Assembly (NCBI RefSeq): GCF_011008845.1
Contig: NZ_JAAIWM010000005.1
Span: forward strand, 303,621 to 367,620
Reading direction: 5' to 3'
DNA from: Bacillus mesophilus
GTDB lineage: Bacteria; Bacillota; Bacilli; Bacillales; SA4
DNA: 64,000 bases
Part shown: piece after piece, positions 24,145 to 34,801 of the stretch
How positions within the stretch are numbered: the first letter of the stretch is position 1
Layout of the letters: each line of letters opens with the position of its first letter
Notes under the pieces: generated by a model
Told to the model about the DNA's origin: nothing
The model's database searches: none
Seen by the model: only the letters and a program-made list of their open reading frames with translations
Program-made: the position numbers and the translations under genes

Positions 24145-25581
24145 TTATTTACCAAGATAATGCATTGGATTCTGTAACGCACCATTCTTATATACTTCAA
24201 AGTGAAGGTGAACACCTGTAGAATTTCCGGTAGCTCCCATTACACCAATCTTTTGACCACGTTGTACAGTTTGACCTACCCCTACCGACATACTACTTAA
24301 ATGTGAATAGGTAGTCGTAATTCCGTTATTATGGTTAACTACGATTCGATTTCCATAACCACCATCATAACTTGCCTGTGTAACCGTTCCATTATCAGCA
24401 GATAAGATATTTCTATTACTTGGACGAGCAATATCAATTCCTTTATGCATTCTTCCCCAACGATAGCCCATGTAACTAGAAATGTATCCACCTACTGCCG
24501 GCCATGCGAATGAACCAGTACCACGAGAAGGAATTACCTTTGTTCCTTTATCAACTAATTCTGTTACAGGCTCCATAACAACCTTTTCTCTAGTTGTCTT
24601 TTGTTCTACTACTCTACCATTTTGTTTTGACACAATATAGTTTACTAACTTTTCACCATTCTTACCTTTTTGAGTTACTTTGTTTTCACCCTTTGGCATT
24701 TCTTTATTTTCTGTAATCTTTTTACCGAAAGGAATACTCTCTCGCTTGTATACCTCTTCTTGGATCAAAACATTTAGGAATGGCTTTAATGCAGTAACAT
24801 TAATTTCTTGGCCAACTTTAATTACTGAATTCTCTTCAAAACCTTCGTTTAGAGCAAGAAGTTCATCTAAACTTAAATTATGTGCACTTGCAATACTTCC
24901 AAGTACATCACCTTCTTGGACTTGATACTTCTTTTCCTCTAGGGCACCCATTAATAAGTAAGTAACAGCATCTCCAACAGATAAGATTTCTTCTGGAGAA
25001 ACTTTTTGTTCTGAAATTGTAACCTTTTCATTAAATGTTACGTCTAATATACGAGACTGACCTTCAGCAAGTTCTGGCAACGTTGCATTTGGATCACGTG
25101 CCTCTAACTCTGCTAATACTTCGTCAGATACATATTTTAACTTTAAGTTTTTAATAACTGCTTCTGCACTTTCCATGCTATCTAAAAAAGCAACAGGTTC
25201 ATCATTCACAACAACAGAAAATGCATTGGCTTCAATCTTTAACTGTTCAGAAAGTAATTGAAGAACTTGCTGGTTGTTAACATTTGCTCTAAATACTTTT
25301 TCTTCGATATATTGAACATTCGCCTGTAAACCAAATGAAATATTTGGATTTTTTTCTAGAAGCGCCTTTTCTCGATCCTCTATGTATTGCTCGACTACAT
25401 CCTTATTATCAACAATACCTATTCTTTCATTATTAACATAAACATGATATACCTTATTAATTCCAAAACCACTATCTGCTGATACCGTTCCGAACGTTAA
25501 AGTTGTTACAACGATCGTACTTACGGCAGTACGCTTTAGTAATTGTGGTAAACCTTCGAATTTCATCTTCCAATTAATCAC
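24145..25581 (-). CDS. secreted LysM/G5/M23 peptidoglycan endopeptidase
   Basis: A 478-residue exported cell-wall hydrolase. A signal segment (TAVSTIVVTTLTFGTVSA) ends near residue 36. A LysM domain (YQVQEGDVLGSIASAHNLS, about 215-260) binds glycan, a G5 domain follows (KITENKEMPKGENKVTQKG, about 270-345), and the C-terminal M23 zinc peptidase has HKGIDIA, YSHLSS and HLHFEV as metal and catalytic residues. The GTG at 25581, seven bases after AGGAGG, is the start. It cleaves peptide cross-links in peptidoglycan and sits next to walR, whose regulon includes such enzymes. Confidence 0.93.
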   Translation of the reverse strand: MINWKMKFEGLPQLLKRTAVSTIVVTTLTFGTVSADSGFGINKVYHVYVNNERIGIVDNKDVVEQYIEDREKALLEKNPNISFGLQANVQYIEEKVFRANVNNQQVLQLLSEQLKIEANAFSVVVNDEPVAFLDSMESAEAVIKNLKLKYVSDEVLAELEARDPNATLPELAEGQSRILDVTFNEKVTISEQKVSPEEILSVGDAVTYLLMGALEEKKYQVQEGDVLGSIASAHNLSLDELLALNEGFEENSVIKVGQEINVTALKPFLNVLIQEEVYKRESIPFGKKITENKEMPKGENKVTQKGKNGEKLVNYIVSKQNGRVVEQKTTREKVVMEPVTELVDKGTKVIPSRGTGSFAWPAVGGYISSYMGYRWGRMHKGIDIARPSNRNILSADNGTVTQASYDGGYGNRIVVNHNNGITTTYSHLSSMSVGVGQTVQRGQKIGVMGATGNSTGVHLHFEVYKNGALQNPMHYLGK

Positions 25582-25845
25582 TGTTCTTCCTCCTAGACCA
25601 AGGCTCTTCCGACAACTTGAGTGCCTACTGTATATAAGTGTAACAGTTGCTATTAGTACATAAAGACTAGTAAACTATTAATTTTCTAAATAATTAGTAA
25701 TATTAAATAATTGTCTTACTTTTAAACTTTAGCATATCCTGAATTATTTTAGGTGAAAAATAAGAAATATGTAACATAACTGTATCATTTCTGTCATATA
25801 CTGGTATCTATTTGTAATGTGTAGGAAAATAGACTATAAGATAAA
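25582..25845. other. promoter region of the M23 peptidase
   Basis: About 260 bases without a gene, AT-rich, between the peptidase gene and the tRNA terminator. No operator recognised. Confidence 0.4.
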
Positions 25846-25869
25846 AGACATGCTTTTTCGTGCATGTCT
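25846..25869 (-). terminator. terminator of the tRNA cluster
   Basis: AGACATGC and GCATGTCT arms; the minus strand continues TTTAT. It lies just past the tRNA-Phe gene. Confidence 0.75.
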
Positions 25870-25876
25870 CTTGAGA

Positions 25877-25949
25877 TGGCTCGGGACGGAATCGAACCGC
25901 CGACACAAGGATTTTCAGTCCTTTGCTCTACCGACTGAGCTACCGAGCC
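25877..25949 (-). tRNA. tRNA-Phe (GAA)
   Basis: A 73-base cloverleaf: acceptor GGCTCGG / CCGAGCC, D-arm GCTCAGTCGGTAGAGC, anticodon loop CTGAAAA with anticodon GAA, T-arm GGCGGTTCGATTCCGTC. CCA is not encoded (the next bases are TCT). Last of three tRNA genes in the cluster beside purA. Confidence 0.96.
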
Positions 25950-26052
25950 AATATATTAAATTGTTTAGGAACTATCTTTTACTTCTATTACCTTCGCCCC
26001 AAAAGTCTCTCAAGGAGCATCTCCATTTGTGCGCTAATGGCTTTTCAATGAT

Positions 26053-26091
26053 GCTTACTCGATCGTGCTCTACCGACTGAGCTATCGAGCC
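26053..26091 (-). pseudogene. tRNA 5' half fused to unrelated sequence
   Basis: From 26091 the minus strand reads GGCTCGATAGCTCAGTCGG and TAGAGCA, a complete acceptor 5' strand and D-arm, then leaves the tRNA pattern (CGATCGAGTAAGC). No anticodon stem or T-arm follows. The tail of 22 bases is shared with the piece at 26437-26475. It sits where tRNA-Asp lies in the comparable B. subtilis cluster. Confidence 0.7.
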
Positions 26092-26183
26092 AATATATAT
26101 ACTGTGTAACAATTTAAATGTTTACCCATCAAACCCTAATATGATATTCACGAAAGCAATGTATTATTCCTTTTATGTATATA

Positions 26184-26258
26184 TGGTGACCCATACGGGA
26201 TTCGAACCCGTGTTACCGCCGTGAAAGGGCGGTGTCTTAACCGCTTGACCAATGGGCC
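26184..26258 (-). tRNA. tRNA-Glu (TTC)
   Basis: Acceptor GGCCCAT / ATGGGTC, anticodon loop CTTTCAC with anticodon TTC, T-arm ACGGGTTCGAATCCCGT, and an encoded CCA. Middle gene of the Lys-Glu-Phe cluster. Confidence 0.96.
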
Positions 26259-26274
26259 ATTCTAATTTAGGAAA

Positions 26275-26350
26275 TGGTGAGCCATGAAGGACTCGAACCT
26301 TCGACCCTCTGATTAAAAGTCAGATGCTCTACCGACTGAGCTAATGGCTC
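26275..26350 (-). tRNA. tRNA-Lys (TTT)
   Basis: Acceptor GAGCCAT / ATGGCTC, D-arm GCTCAGTCGGTAGAGC, anticodon loop CTTTTAA with anticodon TTT, T-arm GAAGGTTCGAGTCCTTC, and an encoded CCA. First intact gene of the cluster. Confidence 0.96.
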
Positions 26351-26436
26351 TAATATAAGAAATTGTTCGAGCTAAGTTTCATCTTAGCTATAGACGTCCC
26401 AATCACAGATTGGTACGCTGATGATTATTCTCTGAA

Positions 26437-26475
26437 GCTTACTCGATCGTGCTCTACCAAATGAACTAATGGCTC
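26437..26475 (-). pseudogene. tRNA-Lys-like 5' half with shared tail
   Basis: From 26475 the minus strand reads GAGCCATTAGTTCATTTGG and TAGAGCA, a decayed copy of the tRNA-Lys 5' half with a broken D-stem, then the same CGATCGAGTAAGC tail as the piece at 26053-26091. No 3' half is present. Confidence 0.65.
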
Positions 26476-26646
26476 TTGTGTATAATAATGTCGAATTGCC
26501 AAGCAACATGTATTATAATAGCATGATGATTTAGTAGAATGCAAGACTCTTTTTTTTGAATGTATAAATCTATCTATGTAAATACTAGAAACCCCACTAA
26601 TAAATAGCCTCTCATCTTCACAAATAATAACTAACATAAAATAAAG

Positions 26647-26679
26647 ATGCCCTATCCCCTTAGTTTAAGGATAGGGCAT
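26647..26679 (-). terminator. terminator after purA
   Basis: ATGCCCTATCC and GGATAGGGCAT arms, followed on the minus strand by CTTTATTTT; 10 bases past the purA stop. Confidence 0.85.
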
Positions 26680-26688
26680 TATTGTTAA

Positions 26689-27996
<1,308 letters not shown>

Positions 27997-28036
27997 TTAT
28001 TTACCTTATCTATAAATGTCTGTTCAAACAACTGTA

Positions 28037-28065
28037 AGTATACTTATAAATTAAACAAAAGTCAA
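28037..28065 (-). promoter_or_regulatory. sigma-A promoter of purA
   Basis: On the minus strand TTGACT (28060-28065) and TATACT (28037-28042) are separated by 17 bases, a near-consensus vegetative promoter about 60 bases before the purA start. Confidence 0.8.
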
Positions 28066-28067
28066 TT

Positions 28068-28112
28068 AAATCCGAACATTAATATCATTTTCTATAAAGT
28101 TTGTTCGTTTAT
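28068..28112. promoter_or_regulatory. PurBox pair (PurR operator)
   Basis: AAATCCGAACATT (28068-28080) matches the PurBox AWWWCCGAACWWT exactly; an inverted, weaker box centred on GTTCG lies at 28099-28112. The spacing of about 17 bases between boxes fits PurR control, just upstream of the -35 element. Confidence 0.75.
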
Positions 28113-28180
28113 TAATTATTAATTGGAATTCTTTTATACTTTGGTGTTTTTAGAGTTAGTTTCCGTTCCATTCCACTGCC

Positions 28181-28380
28181 TTTAATTTAGGCTCTGTTAA
28201 TGTATAATGTTGGTCTCTAGCAGAGTTGATTGTAGTGGAAGGACGCGAGACTCCTGCGGGAGCAGCGTGACAGGTGAGACCCCGCAGGCGAATGCCGAGG
28301 AGGCTCACCGCACGCCCCGCGGAAAGCGAGTGTCCTGCAACGAAAATCAACAACAATGTTTAACAGAACATAAATTTAAA
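28181..28380. mobile_element. MITE-like 200-bp GC-rich element
   Basis: Imperfect terminal inverted repeats of about 30 bases (outer TTTAATTTAGGCTCTGTTAA, inner AATGTTG) enclose a GC-rich core with GAGACTCCTGCGGG, CCCCGCAGG, GAGGAGGCTCACC and CCCCGCGGAAAGCGAG. This core is a repeat I know to be widespread in intergenic DNA of Bacillaceae. No protein is encoded. It lies between purA and dnaB, in DNA otherwise AT-rich. Confidence 0.75.
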
Positions 28381-28450
28381 GAAAACTTTTTTCATATAGA
28401 TCCTAATTAATAAACCCTAAACCCAGTTTATTTTAACCTAAATATAAAAA

Positions 28451-28477
28451 AGAACCCTCTAAATGTTAGAGGGCTCT
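28451..28477 (-). terminator. terminator after dnaB
   Basis: CCCTCTAA and TTAGAGGG arms with a short loop; a T-rich run follows on the minus strand. Confidence 0.8.
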
Positions 28478-28482
28478 CATAG

Positions 28483-29853
28483 TTAGGCAGGTACTCCTGA
28501 GTCTTCATACCGCTTTTCTAAGTTAACAAATTTATTATATTCTTTCACAAAGGCGAGCTCTACTGTTCCTACAGGACCGTTACGTTGTTTTGCAATAATA
28601 ATTTCAATAATATTTTTAGCCTCTGATTCCTTATCATAATAATCATCACGATATAGGAAGGCTACTATATCAGCATCCTGCTCAATACTTCCTGATTCAC
28701 GGATATCAGACATCATTGGGCGTTTATCTTGACGTTGTTCCACACCACGGGAAAGCTGAGATAATGCAATAACCGGAACTTCAAGTTCACGCGCAAGTTG
28801 CTTTAAGGAACGAGATATCTCAGAAACTTCCTGTTGACGATTTTCACCAGCTCGTCCATTTCCTTGAATTAGCTGTAAATAGTCGATCAGAATCATTCCA
28901 AGTCCGCTCTCTTGTTTAAGTCTTCTACACTTCGACTGTATTTCATTAATTTTTACACCTGGAGTATCATCAATATAGATCCCTGCATTAGAGAGACTCC
29001 CCATAGCCATTGTAAGCTTTCCCCAATCCTCAGAGGTTAGTTTACCCGTACGAAGATTTTGTGCATTTATATTGCCTTCTGCACACAACATACGCATGAC
29101 AAGCTGCTGAGCACCCATCTCTAGACTAAAGATTGCTACGTTTTCATCCGTTTTAGTGGCTACATTCTGTGCGATATTTAAGGCGAAGGCAGTTTTACCT
29201 ACTGAAGGACGAGCAGCCACGATAATTAAATCATTCCGTTGAAATCCTGCTGTCATTCTATCTAACTCTCTAAATCCGGTCGGAATCCCTGTTATATCTC
29301 CAACTCTATTGTGAAGTAGTTCAATATTATCATAGGCATCTACTAATACATCTTTAATGTTTTGGAATGAAGAACTATTCTTTCTTCTCGAAACATCAAG
29401 GATCCCCTTTTCTGCCTCATTTAAAAGAACATCCACTTCATCATCACGTGCATAACCGTCTGTAACAATCGAAGTTGCCGTTCTAATTAATCTTCTTAGG
29501 ATTGATTTTTCTTCTACAATTTTAGCGTAATATTCAATGTTTGCAGCCGTAGGTACTGAGTTTGCAAGATCACTTAAGTATGAAACTCCACCGATTTCTT
29601 CTAATAGCTTTAAGTCAGCTAGTTCAGACGTTACGGTTACAAGATCAACAGGCTCTCCTTTTTCATTAAGAGAAAGCATGACATTAAATATTCGCTGATG
29701 CGATGCACGATAGAAATCCTCAGGAATCAGAATCTCAGAAGCTGTTGTTAAAGAAGAAGGTTCTAAAAAAACTGCCCCTAGTACAGCTTGTTCTGCTTCA
29801 ATATTTTGAGGTGGGGTACGATCTGCAAATATATCAGTCATTAATTGTTTCAT
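28483..29853 (-). CDS. dnaB: replicative DNA helicase
   Basis: A 456-residue hexameric 5'-3' helicase (named dnaC in B. subtilis). The N-terminal DnaB domain (PPQNIEAEQAVLGAVF) is followed by the RecA-like ATPase with Walker A in ARPSVGKTAFAL (about residue 210), Walker B in MILIDYLQLI and the SGSIEQDAD segment. Either of two ATGs could be the start: the first (29853) is very close to GAGGGGA, the second (MTDIFADR, 29841) fits B. subtilis homologues better. It loads at the origin with DnaD/DnaI and unwinds the fork. Confidence 0.97.
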   Translation of the reverse strand: MKQLMTDIFADRTPPQNIEAEQAVLGAVFLEPSSLTTASEILIPEDFYRASHQRIFNVMLSLNEKGEPVDLVTVTSELADLKLLEEIGGVSYLSDLANSVPTAANIEYYAKIVEEKSILRRLIRTATSIVTDGYARDDEVDVLLNEAEKGILDVSRRKNSSSFQNIKDVLVDAYDNIELLHNRVGDITGIPTGFRELDRMTAGFQRNDLIIVAARPSVGKTAFALNIAQNVATKTDENVAIFSLEMGAQQLVMRMLCAEGNINAQNLRTGKLTSEDWGKLTMAMGSLSNAGIYIDDTPGVKINEIQSKCRRLKQESGLGMILIDYLQLIQGNGRAGENRQQEVSEISRSLKQLARELEVPVIALSQLSRGVEQRQDKRPMMSDIRESGSIEQDADIVAFLYRDDYYDKESEAKNIIEIIIAKQRNGPVGTVELAFVKEYNKFVNLEKRYEDSGVPA

Positions 29854-30006
29854 TCCCCTCTTTCATTTTCTCTACTCATGATTGTAACATATTTATCATC
29901 AGAAAATAGTACTTCCATTTTTAACATATTAGAGTAAAAGCTAGTCAGATTTAGAAGTAATTACATGTTTTTAATTATCCTCAGCTTTATTTTCAAATAA
30001 AAAAAT

Positions 30007-30028
30007 AGCAGCCAGGAATCTAGCTGCT
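30007..30028 (-). terminator. terminator after rplI
   Basis: AGCAGC and GCTGCT arms with an inner GGAATCT segment, followed by seven T on the minus strand. Confidence 0.7.
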
Positions 30029-30041
30029 CTGTTTGATGCTA

Positions 30042-30488
30042 TTATAATTCTTTAACATGTACTTTTAAAGTAGCAATTACTTCTGTATGAAGTTTAACAG
30101 GAACATTTGTTACTCCTAAAGAACGAATAGGTTCGTTTAAATCCATTTTGCGCTTATCTATTTTAATCTTGTGCACCTTTTGAAGTTCATCTGCTACCTG
30201 TTTGGTGGTAATTGAACCAAATAGACGACCGCCTTCTCCCGACTTCGCTGTAAGAGTTACCGTAAGCTGCTCTAGCTTCTCTTTAAGCTGTTGTGCTTCC
30301 TGTAATTCAGCTTCTGCTTCTTTTTGTTCCTTCTTCTTTTGTGCTTCTAAAGTATTAACTGTTGAAGAATTTGCCTCAACAGCCAATCCCTGCTTAATCA
30401 AGAAGTTGTGAGCATAACCATCGGCTACATTCTTCACTTCTCCTTTTTTACCTTTACCCTTAACATCTTTTAAGAAAATTACTTTCAT
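30042..30488 (-). CDS. rplI: 50S ribosomal protein L9
   Basis: A 148-residue L9: the N-terminal domain ([19 protein letters not shown]...YAHNFLI), a long connecting helix (about 45-75) and the C-terminal domain with [12 protein letters not shown]. It binds 23S rRNA near the L1 stalk base and helps keep the reading frame. It overlaps the end of gdpP by four bases, forming a yybS-gdpP-rplI unit. Confidence 0.98.
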   Translation of the reverse strand: MKVIFLKDVKGKGKKGEVKNVADGYAHNFLIKQGLAVEANSSTVNTLEAQKKKEQKEAEAELQEAQQLKEKLEQLTVTLTAKSGEGGRLFGSITTKQVADELQKVHKIKIDKRKMDLNEPIRSLGVTNVPVKLHTEVIATLKVHVKEL

Positions 30489-32461
30489 TCCTCATTACTC
30501 CCTTCTTCTAAATACTCATCTATTGCTATTTTAAGCTTTTGCTCGGCCTCTTCAATAGTCATTCCAGACAACTGTGTAGCAGCATTTGTTAAATGGCCCC
30601 CACCTTCTAAAGCTTCCATAATGATTTGTACGTTGATTTCCCCTAAAGAACGTGCACTAATTCCTACTATGCCATCCTGGCGAATCGCTATTGCAAAGGA
30701 GGCAATGACCCCACTCATGGATAGTAACGTATCCGCAGCTTGGGCAATGAGAACTTGGTCATACTTTTCTTCCTGTTTTCCTTTAGTAATCGCAATTCCA
30801 TTTTTATAAATAGCTGTGTTTTCAACGATCTTTGATCGCTTTACAAAGACATCTATATCTTCTTTCAAAAACTTTTGCACCAGAATGGTATCAGCCCCAT
30901 GTGCTCTTAAATAGGATGCTGCATCAAAGGTACGTGAACCTGTTCTTAACGTAAAGCTATTCGTATCAACAATTATACCAGCTAGCAATGCAGTAGCTTC
31001 TAGTATATTTAACTTAGAGCGTTTTGGTTGGTATTCAAGTAGTTCTGTTACAAGTTCAGCAGTGGAAGAAGCATACGGTTCCATATACACAAGTAATGGA
31101 CTCTCAATAAACTCTTCACCACGTCGATGGTGATCAATAACCACTACTCGTTCTTTCCTTACCAAAAGCCTCTCATCAATAACTAAGGATGGCTTATGAG
31201 TATCAACAACAACTAATAATGTTTCTTCAGTAGAAAGCTCTAGTGCTTGTTCGGGACTAATAAACCTTGCCCATAATTCAGGGTGTAATTGTACTTCACT
31301 AATTAACCGTTGAACGCCAGTGTCTAATTCATTCTTATCTATAACAATGAAGCCTTCCTTTTGGTTAGCCTGTGCCACTTTTAAGATACCAATAGACGCA
31401 CCAATTGCGTCCATATCAGGGTATTTATGCCCCATGATTAACACTTTATCACTCTCAACCACGAGTTCTCGAAGTGCATGTGAGATTACACGTGCTCTTA
31501 CCCTCGTTCTCTTTTCCATTGGATTTGTTTTACCACCGTAAAACTTAACCTTACCATTGGATTTTTTAATCGCTACCTGATCCCCACCACGTCCTAATGC
31601 TAGATCTAGTCCTGATTGTGCCAAGGATCCCAGTTCTGGTAGAGAGGACGTTCCAGTACCAATTCCGATACTCAAGGTGAGTGGACTACTTTGTTTGGAT
31701 GTATGTTCTCTTACCACATCTAGAATTTCAAATTTTGTTTTTTCGAGTTGATGCAAGATTTGTTCATTAAAAATGGCAAAGAATCTTTCGGATGAAGTTC
31801 TCTTCAAAAACACGCCATTGTCGGTGGCCCACTTGTTTAAGATGGAAGTAATTTGACTGTTTATATTACTTTTCCTTTGATCATCCATACCCTGTGTTAC
31901 TTCATCATAATTATCTAGATAAATAACACCAAGTACTGACTTCTCTTCCTCATATTGCTTTTCAAGCTCTACTTCTTCCGTAACGTCAAAGGCGTAAATG
32001 AGTCTTTCTTCTCTCTTATTAATAATACGAAGTTTCCGGTCATTAATATTAATAACCTGAGTTTGTACTTGATCCTTAATAATCGGAAGTAAAACCTCTA
32101 CAAGTTCCTGAAGTGGTTTGCCAATTAAGGTGTCATCCTCAAAAAAGGAAGTCATGAATGGATTTGACCATTCAATCTGAAAGTCTTCATTATAAAGGAT
32201 AATTCCAATTGGCATCTCCATTAATGCTTCTTCTCCCACTCTTTTAACACGGTGAGATAGAGTCGAAACATATTCCTCCATATCATGGCGAAACAACACT
32301 TCTGCTCTTAACAGAAAGAATAATATTATGCCAAGCAGTAGAAATCCAATGATCCCAAAAACCCATTGAAAGAAGCCAATAATGCCTATTAAAAAAGCAG
32401 TTAAGGCAATCAGCATATAGATGGGAATACGATAGATTCTCTTTTGATGAAAATTAGGCAT
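30485..32461 (-). CDS. gdpP: cyclic-di-AMP phosphodiesterase GdpP
   Basis: A 658-residue membrane enzyme that hydrolyses c-di-AMP to pApA. Two membrane spans lie in residues 10-55, then a PAS domain (about 80-150), a degenerate GGDEF domain (about 170-305) and DHH-DHHA1 with [22 protein letters not shown] and [11 protein letters not shown] as metal-binding motifs, ending with GGGHLTNAA. It controls potassium and osmotic balance and beta-lactam tolerance. Overlaps rplI; yybS lies 31 bases upstream. Confidence 0.97.
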   Translation of the reverse strand: MPNFHQKRIYRIPIYMLIALTAFLIGIIGFFQWVFGIIGFLLLGIILFFLLRAEVLFRHDMEEYVSTLSHRVKRVGEEALMEMPIGIILYNEDFQIEWSNPFMTSFFEDDTLIGKPLQELVEVLLPIIKDQVQTQVININDRKLRIINKREERLIYAFDVTEEVELEKQYEEEKSVLGVIYLDNYDEVTQGMDDQRKSNINSQITSILNKWATDNGVFLKRTSSERFFAIFNEQILHQLEKTKFEILDVVREHTSKQSSPLTLSIGIGTGTSSLPELGSLAQSGLDLALGRGGDQVAIKKSNGKVKFYGGKTNPMEKRTRVRARVISHALRELVVESDKVLIMGHKYPDMDAIGASIGILKVAQANQKEGFIVIDKNELDTGVQRLISEVQLHPELWARFISPEQALELSTEETLLVVVDTHKPSLVIDERLLVRKERVVVIDHHRRGEEFIESPLLVYMEPYASSTAELVTELLEYQPKRSKLNILEATALLAGIIVDTNSFTLRTGSRTFDAASYLRAHGADTILVQKFLKEDIDVFVKRSKIVENTAIYKNGIAITKGKQEEKYDQVLIAQAADTLLSMSGVIASFAIAIRQDGIVGISARSLGEINVQIIMEALEGGGHLTNAATQLSGMTIEEAEQKLKIAIDEYLEEGSNEE

Positions 32462-32492
32462 GTTTTCAGCTCCTAAACATGACTTAACCTGT

Positions 32493-33431
32493 TTATTTTT
32501 TACTTTCCACTCTACTCCTTAAATTAAATCCTAAATCAATTATACCTATTAAACGTACAAGATAAAGTAGGAAAGGTAGTAAGAAGGAAAGTATTAAGAT
32601 GGTAATTGGTATTCCCTTTGAAAGGTTTTTATGATAACAATAATAAAAGATAAATGAGAGACCTTGTAAGATCATTAATAGCTGTAAAATGTGAAATAGA
32701 TTAAAGATGGCTAAAAACATCATAGAATCTTGTTCTAACGGAAACATCATGGCTACCATTGCAATCAGGTAATACCAAATTAAGCTCCTTGGTAATTGTA
32801 TGGACCTAAAGGGTGGCCATTTTTCAACTTGCAATCCAAGTCTACTAAGAATTTTTGATGAAAGCAATTGTGTAATAAATGTTAGAAACACACCTACAAA
32901 TACGATAACTGTTGGCATTAATAAGGAAGCGAATTCTAAAGCCTGTTGTAGCTGCTCTAATTGTGCTTCATTTATAGTCTGTCCTAATGACTCCATCATT
33001 TCCCTGGACATATTTATTGATTGTTCAATGGCTCTCTGTGCCTCTTCTACTGGATTAATCTTAAGGAACGTAGTAATAATTGCATATATCACAAGAAGAA
33101 TGAGTATATAAACAATACTACCAGCAGCGAGGATTTCAAATTTAGATCGGTTAATTTTATATAAATATCCGATCACTATTCCACCTAAACCAAATAAAAA
33201 GGTAGACGGTAGTGCTAATATTGATCCAAATAGCATCGTAAATATGACGGCTGCTCCAAATAAAACCAATCCACTTTTCCAGCCTCTTCTACTAGAAAAA
33301 ACGACAAAAGGTAGAGATAATGCAAATAAGGTGAGTGAGCCTAATAAAGGAATGTAAAGAGTCATTAAAAATAAGATCATGTATAGCGCTAGCATGATCG
33401 CGCCTTCTGTGAGTGCTTTTGTTTTTCCCAT
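32493..33431 (-). CDS. yybS: DUF2232 membrane protein YybS
   Basis: A 312-residue protein with about eight membrane spans (for example AIMLALYMILFLMTLYIPLL near the start). It belongs to the DUF2232/YybS family, related to ECF-transporter substrate-binding components; substrate unknown. Its place just upstream of gdpP and rplI is conserved in Bacillus. A gap of about 110 bases with the rpsR terminator separates it from rpsR. Confidence 0.9.
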   Translation of the reverse strand: MGKTKALTEGAIMLALYMILFLMTLYIPLLGSLTLFALSLPFVVFSSRRGWKSGLVLFGAAVIFTMLFGSILALPSTFLFGLGGIVIGYLYKINRSKFEILAAGSIVYILILLVIYAIITTFLKINPVEEAQRAIEQSINMSREMMESLGQTINEAQLEQLQQALEFASLLMPTVIVFVGVFLTFITQLLSSKILSRLGLQVEKWPPFRSIQLPRSLIWYYLIAMVAMMFPLEQDSMMFLAIFNLFHILQLLMILQGLSFIFYYCYHKNLSKGIPITILILSFLLPFLLYLVRLIGIIDLGFNLRSRVESKK

Positions 33432-33510
33432 ATGTCTCCTCGTTTCAAGGTATATGTAGCATTGAATGCTTTGTGATATTATAACATACTAAATCTCCAT
33501 TTAAGAAATA

Positions 33511-33540
33511 AAAAAGCAGCAAGGTTTCCCCGCTGCCGCT
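33511..33540 (-). terminator. terminator after rpsR
   Basis: GCAGC and GCTGC arms around GGGGAAACC, with a T-run on the minus strand. Confidence 0.75.
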
Positions 33541-33545
33541 TTTGT

Positions 33546-33788
33546 TTATTCACCAGATACATATGGTAGCAATGCCATCTGACGAGCACGCTTGATTGCA
33601 ATAGTTAACTTACGTTGGTACTTTGCACTTGTACCTGTTACACGACGAGGTAAAATCTTACCACGCTCAGATACAAAACGCTTAAGTAAATCAACATCTT
33701 TGAAGTCGATTGTTTCGATACCGTTAGATGTGAAGAAACACACCTTTTTACGCTTACCTCCACGTCCACCTTTACGGAATCCAGCCAT
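33546..33788 (-). CDS. rpsR: 30S ribosomal protein S18
   Basis: An 80-residue S18 with the basic N-terminus [11 protein letters not shown] and the RNA-binding core [26 protein letters not shown]. It pairs with S6 on the platform of the 30S subunit. Third gene of rpsF-ssb-rpsR, whose leader the S6:S18 complex probably binds. Confidence 0.98.
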   Translation of the reverse strand: MAGFRKGGRGGKRKKVCFFTSNGIETIDFKDVDLLKRFVSERGKILPRRVTGTSAKYQRKLTIAIKRARQMALLPYVSGE

Positions 33789-33839
33789 GAAAAATGCCTC
33801 CCTTCTCTAATTTATTTTAACTGATGGTAATCCGATCTA

Positions 33840-34349
33840 TTAAAATGGTAAATCGTCATCTGAAATGTCGATTGGTTCACCATTGTTAGCAAATGGATCT
33901 TCATCTACACGAGTAAATCCTTGATTTCGTTGATTATTTTGGTTCTGATTACGCTGACCTTGTCCATAAGAAGAATCTTCTTGTCCCCCGCCATAATTTC
34001 CACCACTGCGTTCACCTTGGTTTCCACCACTTCTTGGCTCTAAGAACTGAACATTTTCGGCAACAACCTCTGTAACATATACACGCTTACCGTCTTGACC
34101 GTCATAGCTTCTTGTTTGAAGCTTTCCGTCAACACCAGCCAAACTTCCTTTTTTCAAAAAGTTTGCGACATTCTCAGCCGGACGTCTCCAAATTACGCAG
34201 TTGATAAAGTCAGCCTCGCGCTCTCCTTGTTGATTGGTGAATGTGCGGTTTACAGCTAATGTAAATGTCGCTACTGCCACACCACTTGGTGTATAACGCA
34301 ATTCTGGGTCCTTCGTTAGTCGCCCAACAAGTATAACGCGGTTCATCAT
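33840..34349 (-). CDS. ssb: single-stranded DNA-binding protein
   Basis: A 169-residue SSB: OB-fold in residues 1-105 ([40 protein letters not shown]), a Gly/Gln/Asn-rich linker, and the conserved acidic tip DDDLPF that recruits replication and repair proteins. It is SsbA by position between rpsF and rpsR. Length is normal. Confidence 0.98.
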   Translation of the reverse strand: MMNRVILVGRLTKDPELRYTPSGVAVATFTLAVNRTFTNQQGEREADFINCVIWRRPAENVANFLKKGSLAGVDGKLQTRSYDGQDGKRVYVTEVVAENVQFLEPRSGGNQGERSGGNYGGGQEDSSYGQGQRNQNQNNQRNQGFTRVDEDPFANNGEPIDISDDDLPF

Positions 34350-34394
34350 AAAATACCCAACTCCTTAAGAATACTACGTACATAAATCTATTTA

Positions 34395-34685
34395 TTATTT
34401 ATCTTCTACATTTACAACAATATGACGGATGATGTCTTCGCTGATTTTAGCAAGACGATCGAACTCCTGAACAGCTGTTGCTGGAGCATTAACATTTACA
34501 AGCATGTAGTGGCCATCACGGAAATCATTGATTTCATATGCAAGACGACGCTTACCCCATTGCTTAACATTTGTTAACTCAGCACCATTATCAGTTAAAA
34601 TGCCGTTGAAACGTTCAACTAGCGCTTTTTGAGCTTCTTCCTCAATGTTTGGACGAATGATGTACATAACTTCGTACTTTCTCAT
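34395..34685 (-). CDS. rpsF: 30S ribosomal protein S6
   Basis: A 96-residue S6 ([17 protein letters not shown]...). The ATG at 34685 is chosen, nine bases after AAAGGAGG; a GTG three codons earlier overlaps that site. S6 binds S18 on the 30S platform. First gene of the rpsF-ssb-rpsR operon, preceded by a structured leader. Confidence 0.98.
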   Translation of the reverse strand: MRKYEVMYIIRPNIEEEAQKALVERFNGILTDNGAELTNVKQWGKRRLAYEINDFRDGHYMLVNVNAPATAVQEFDRLAKISEDIIRHIVVNVEDK

Positions 34686-34689
34686 TTCT

Positions 34690-34735
34690 GTCACCTCCTT
34701 TTGGACTAAACGGCCCGGTTAAGGGCAAGGAGCAA
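34690..34735 (-). promoter_or_regulatory. rpsF leader, probable S6:S18-binding motif
   Basis: On the minus strand CTCCTT pairs with AAGGAG of the ribosome binding site (34727-34732 with 34695-34700), and inside GCCC pairs with GGGC around TTAACC, followed by CCGTTTAGTCC. This fits the known Firmicute leader bound by the S6:S18 complex, which would repress translation of the operon. Confidence 0.6.
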
Positions 34736-34801
34736 TATTTAATTACTCACAATTTTATATTATATCAGAGACGACTGCCCTCTGCAACTTATTAAAGATT
34801 T

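Noticed and set aside
28207..28410. Frames inside the 200-bp GC-rich element
   Set aside because: They follow from the low stop-codon density of GC-rich DNA; the element is repetitive and structured.
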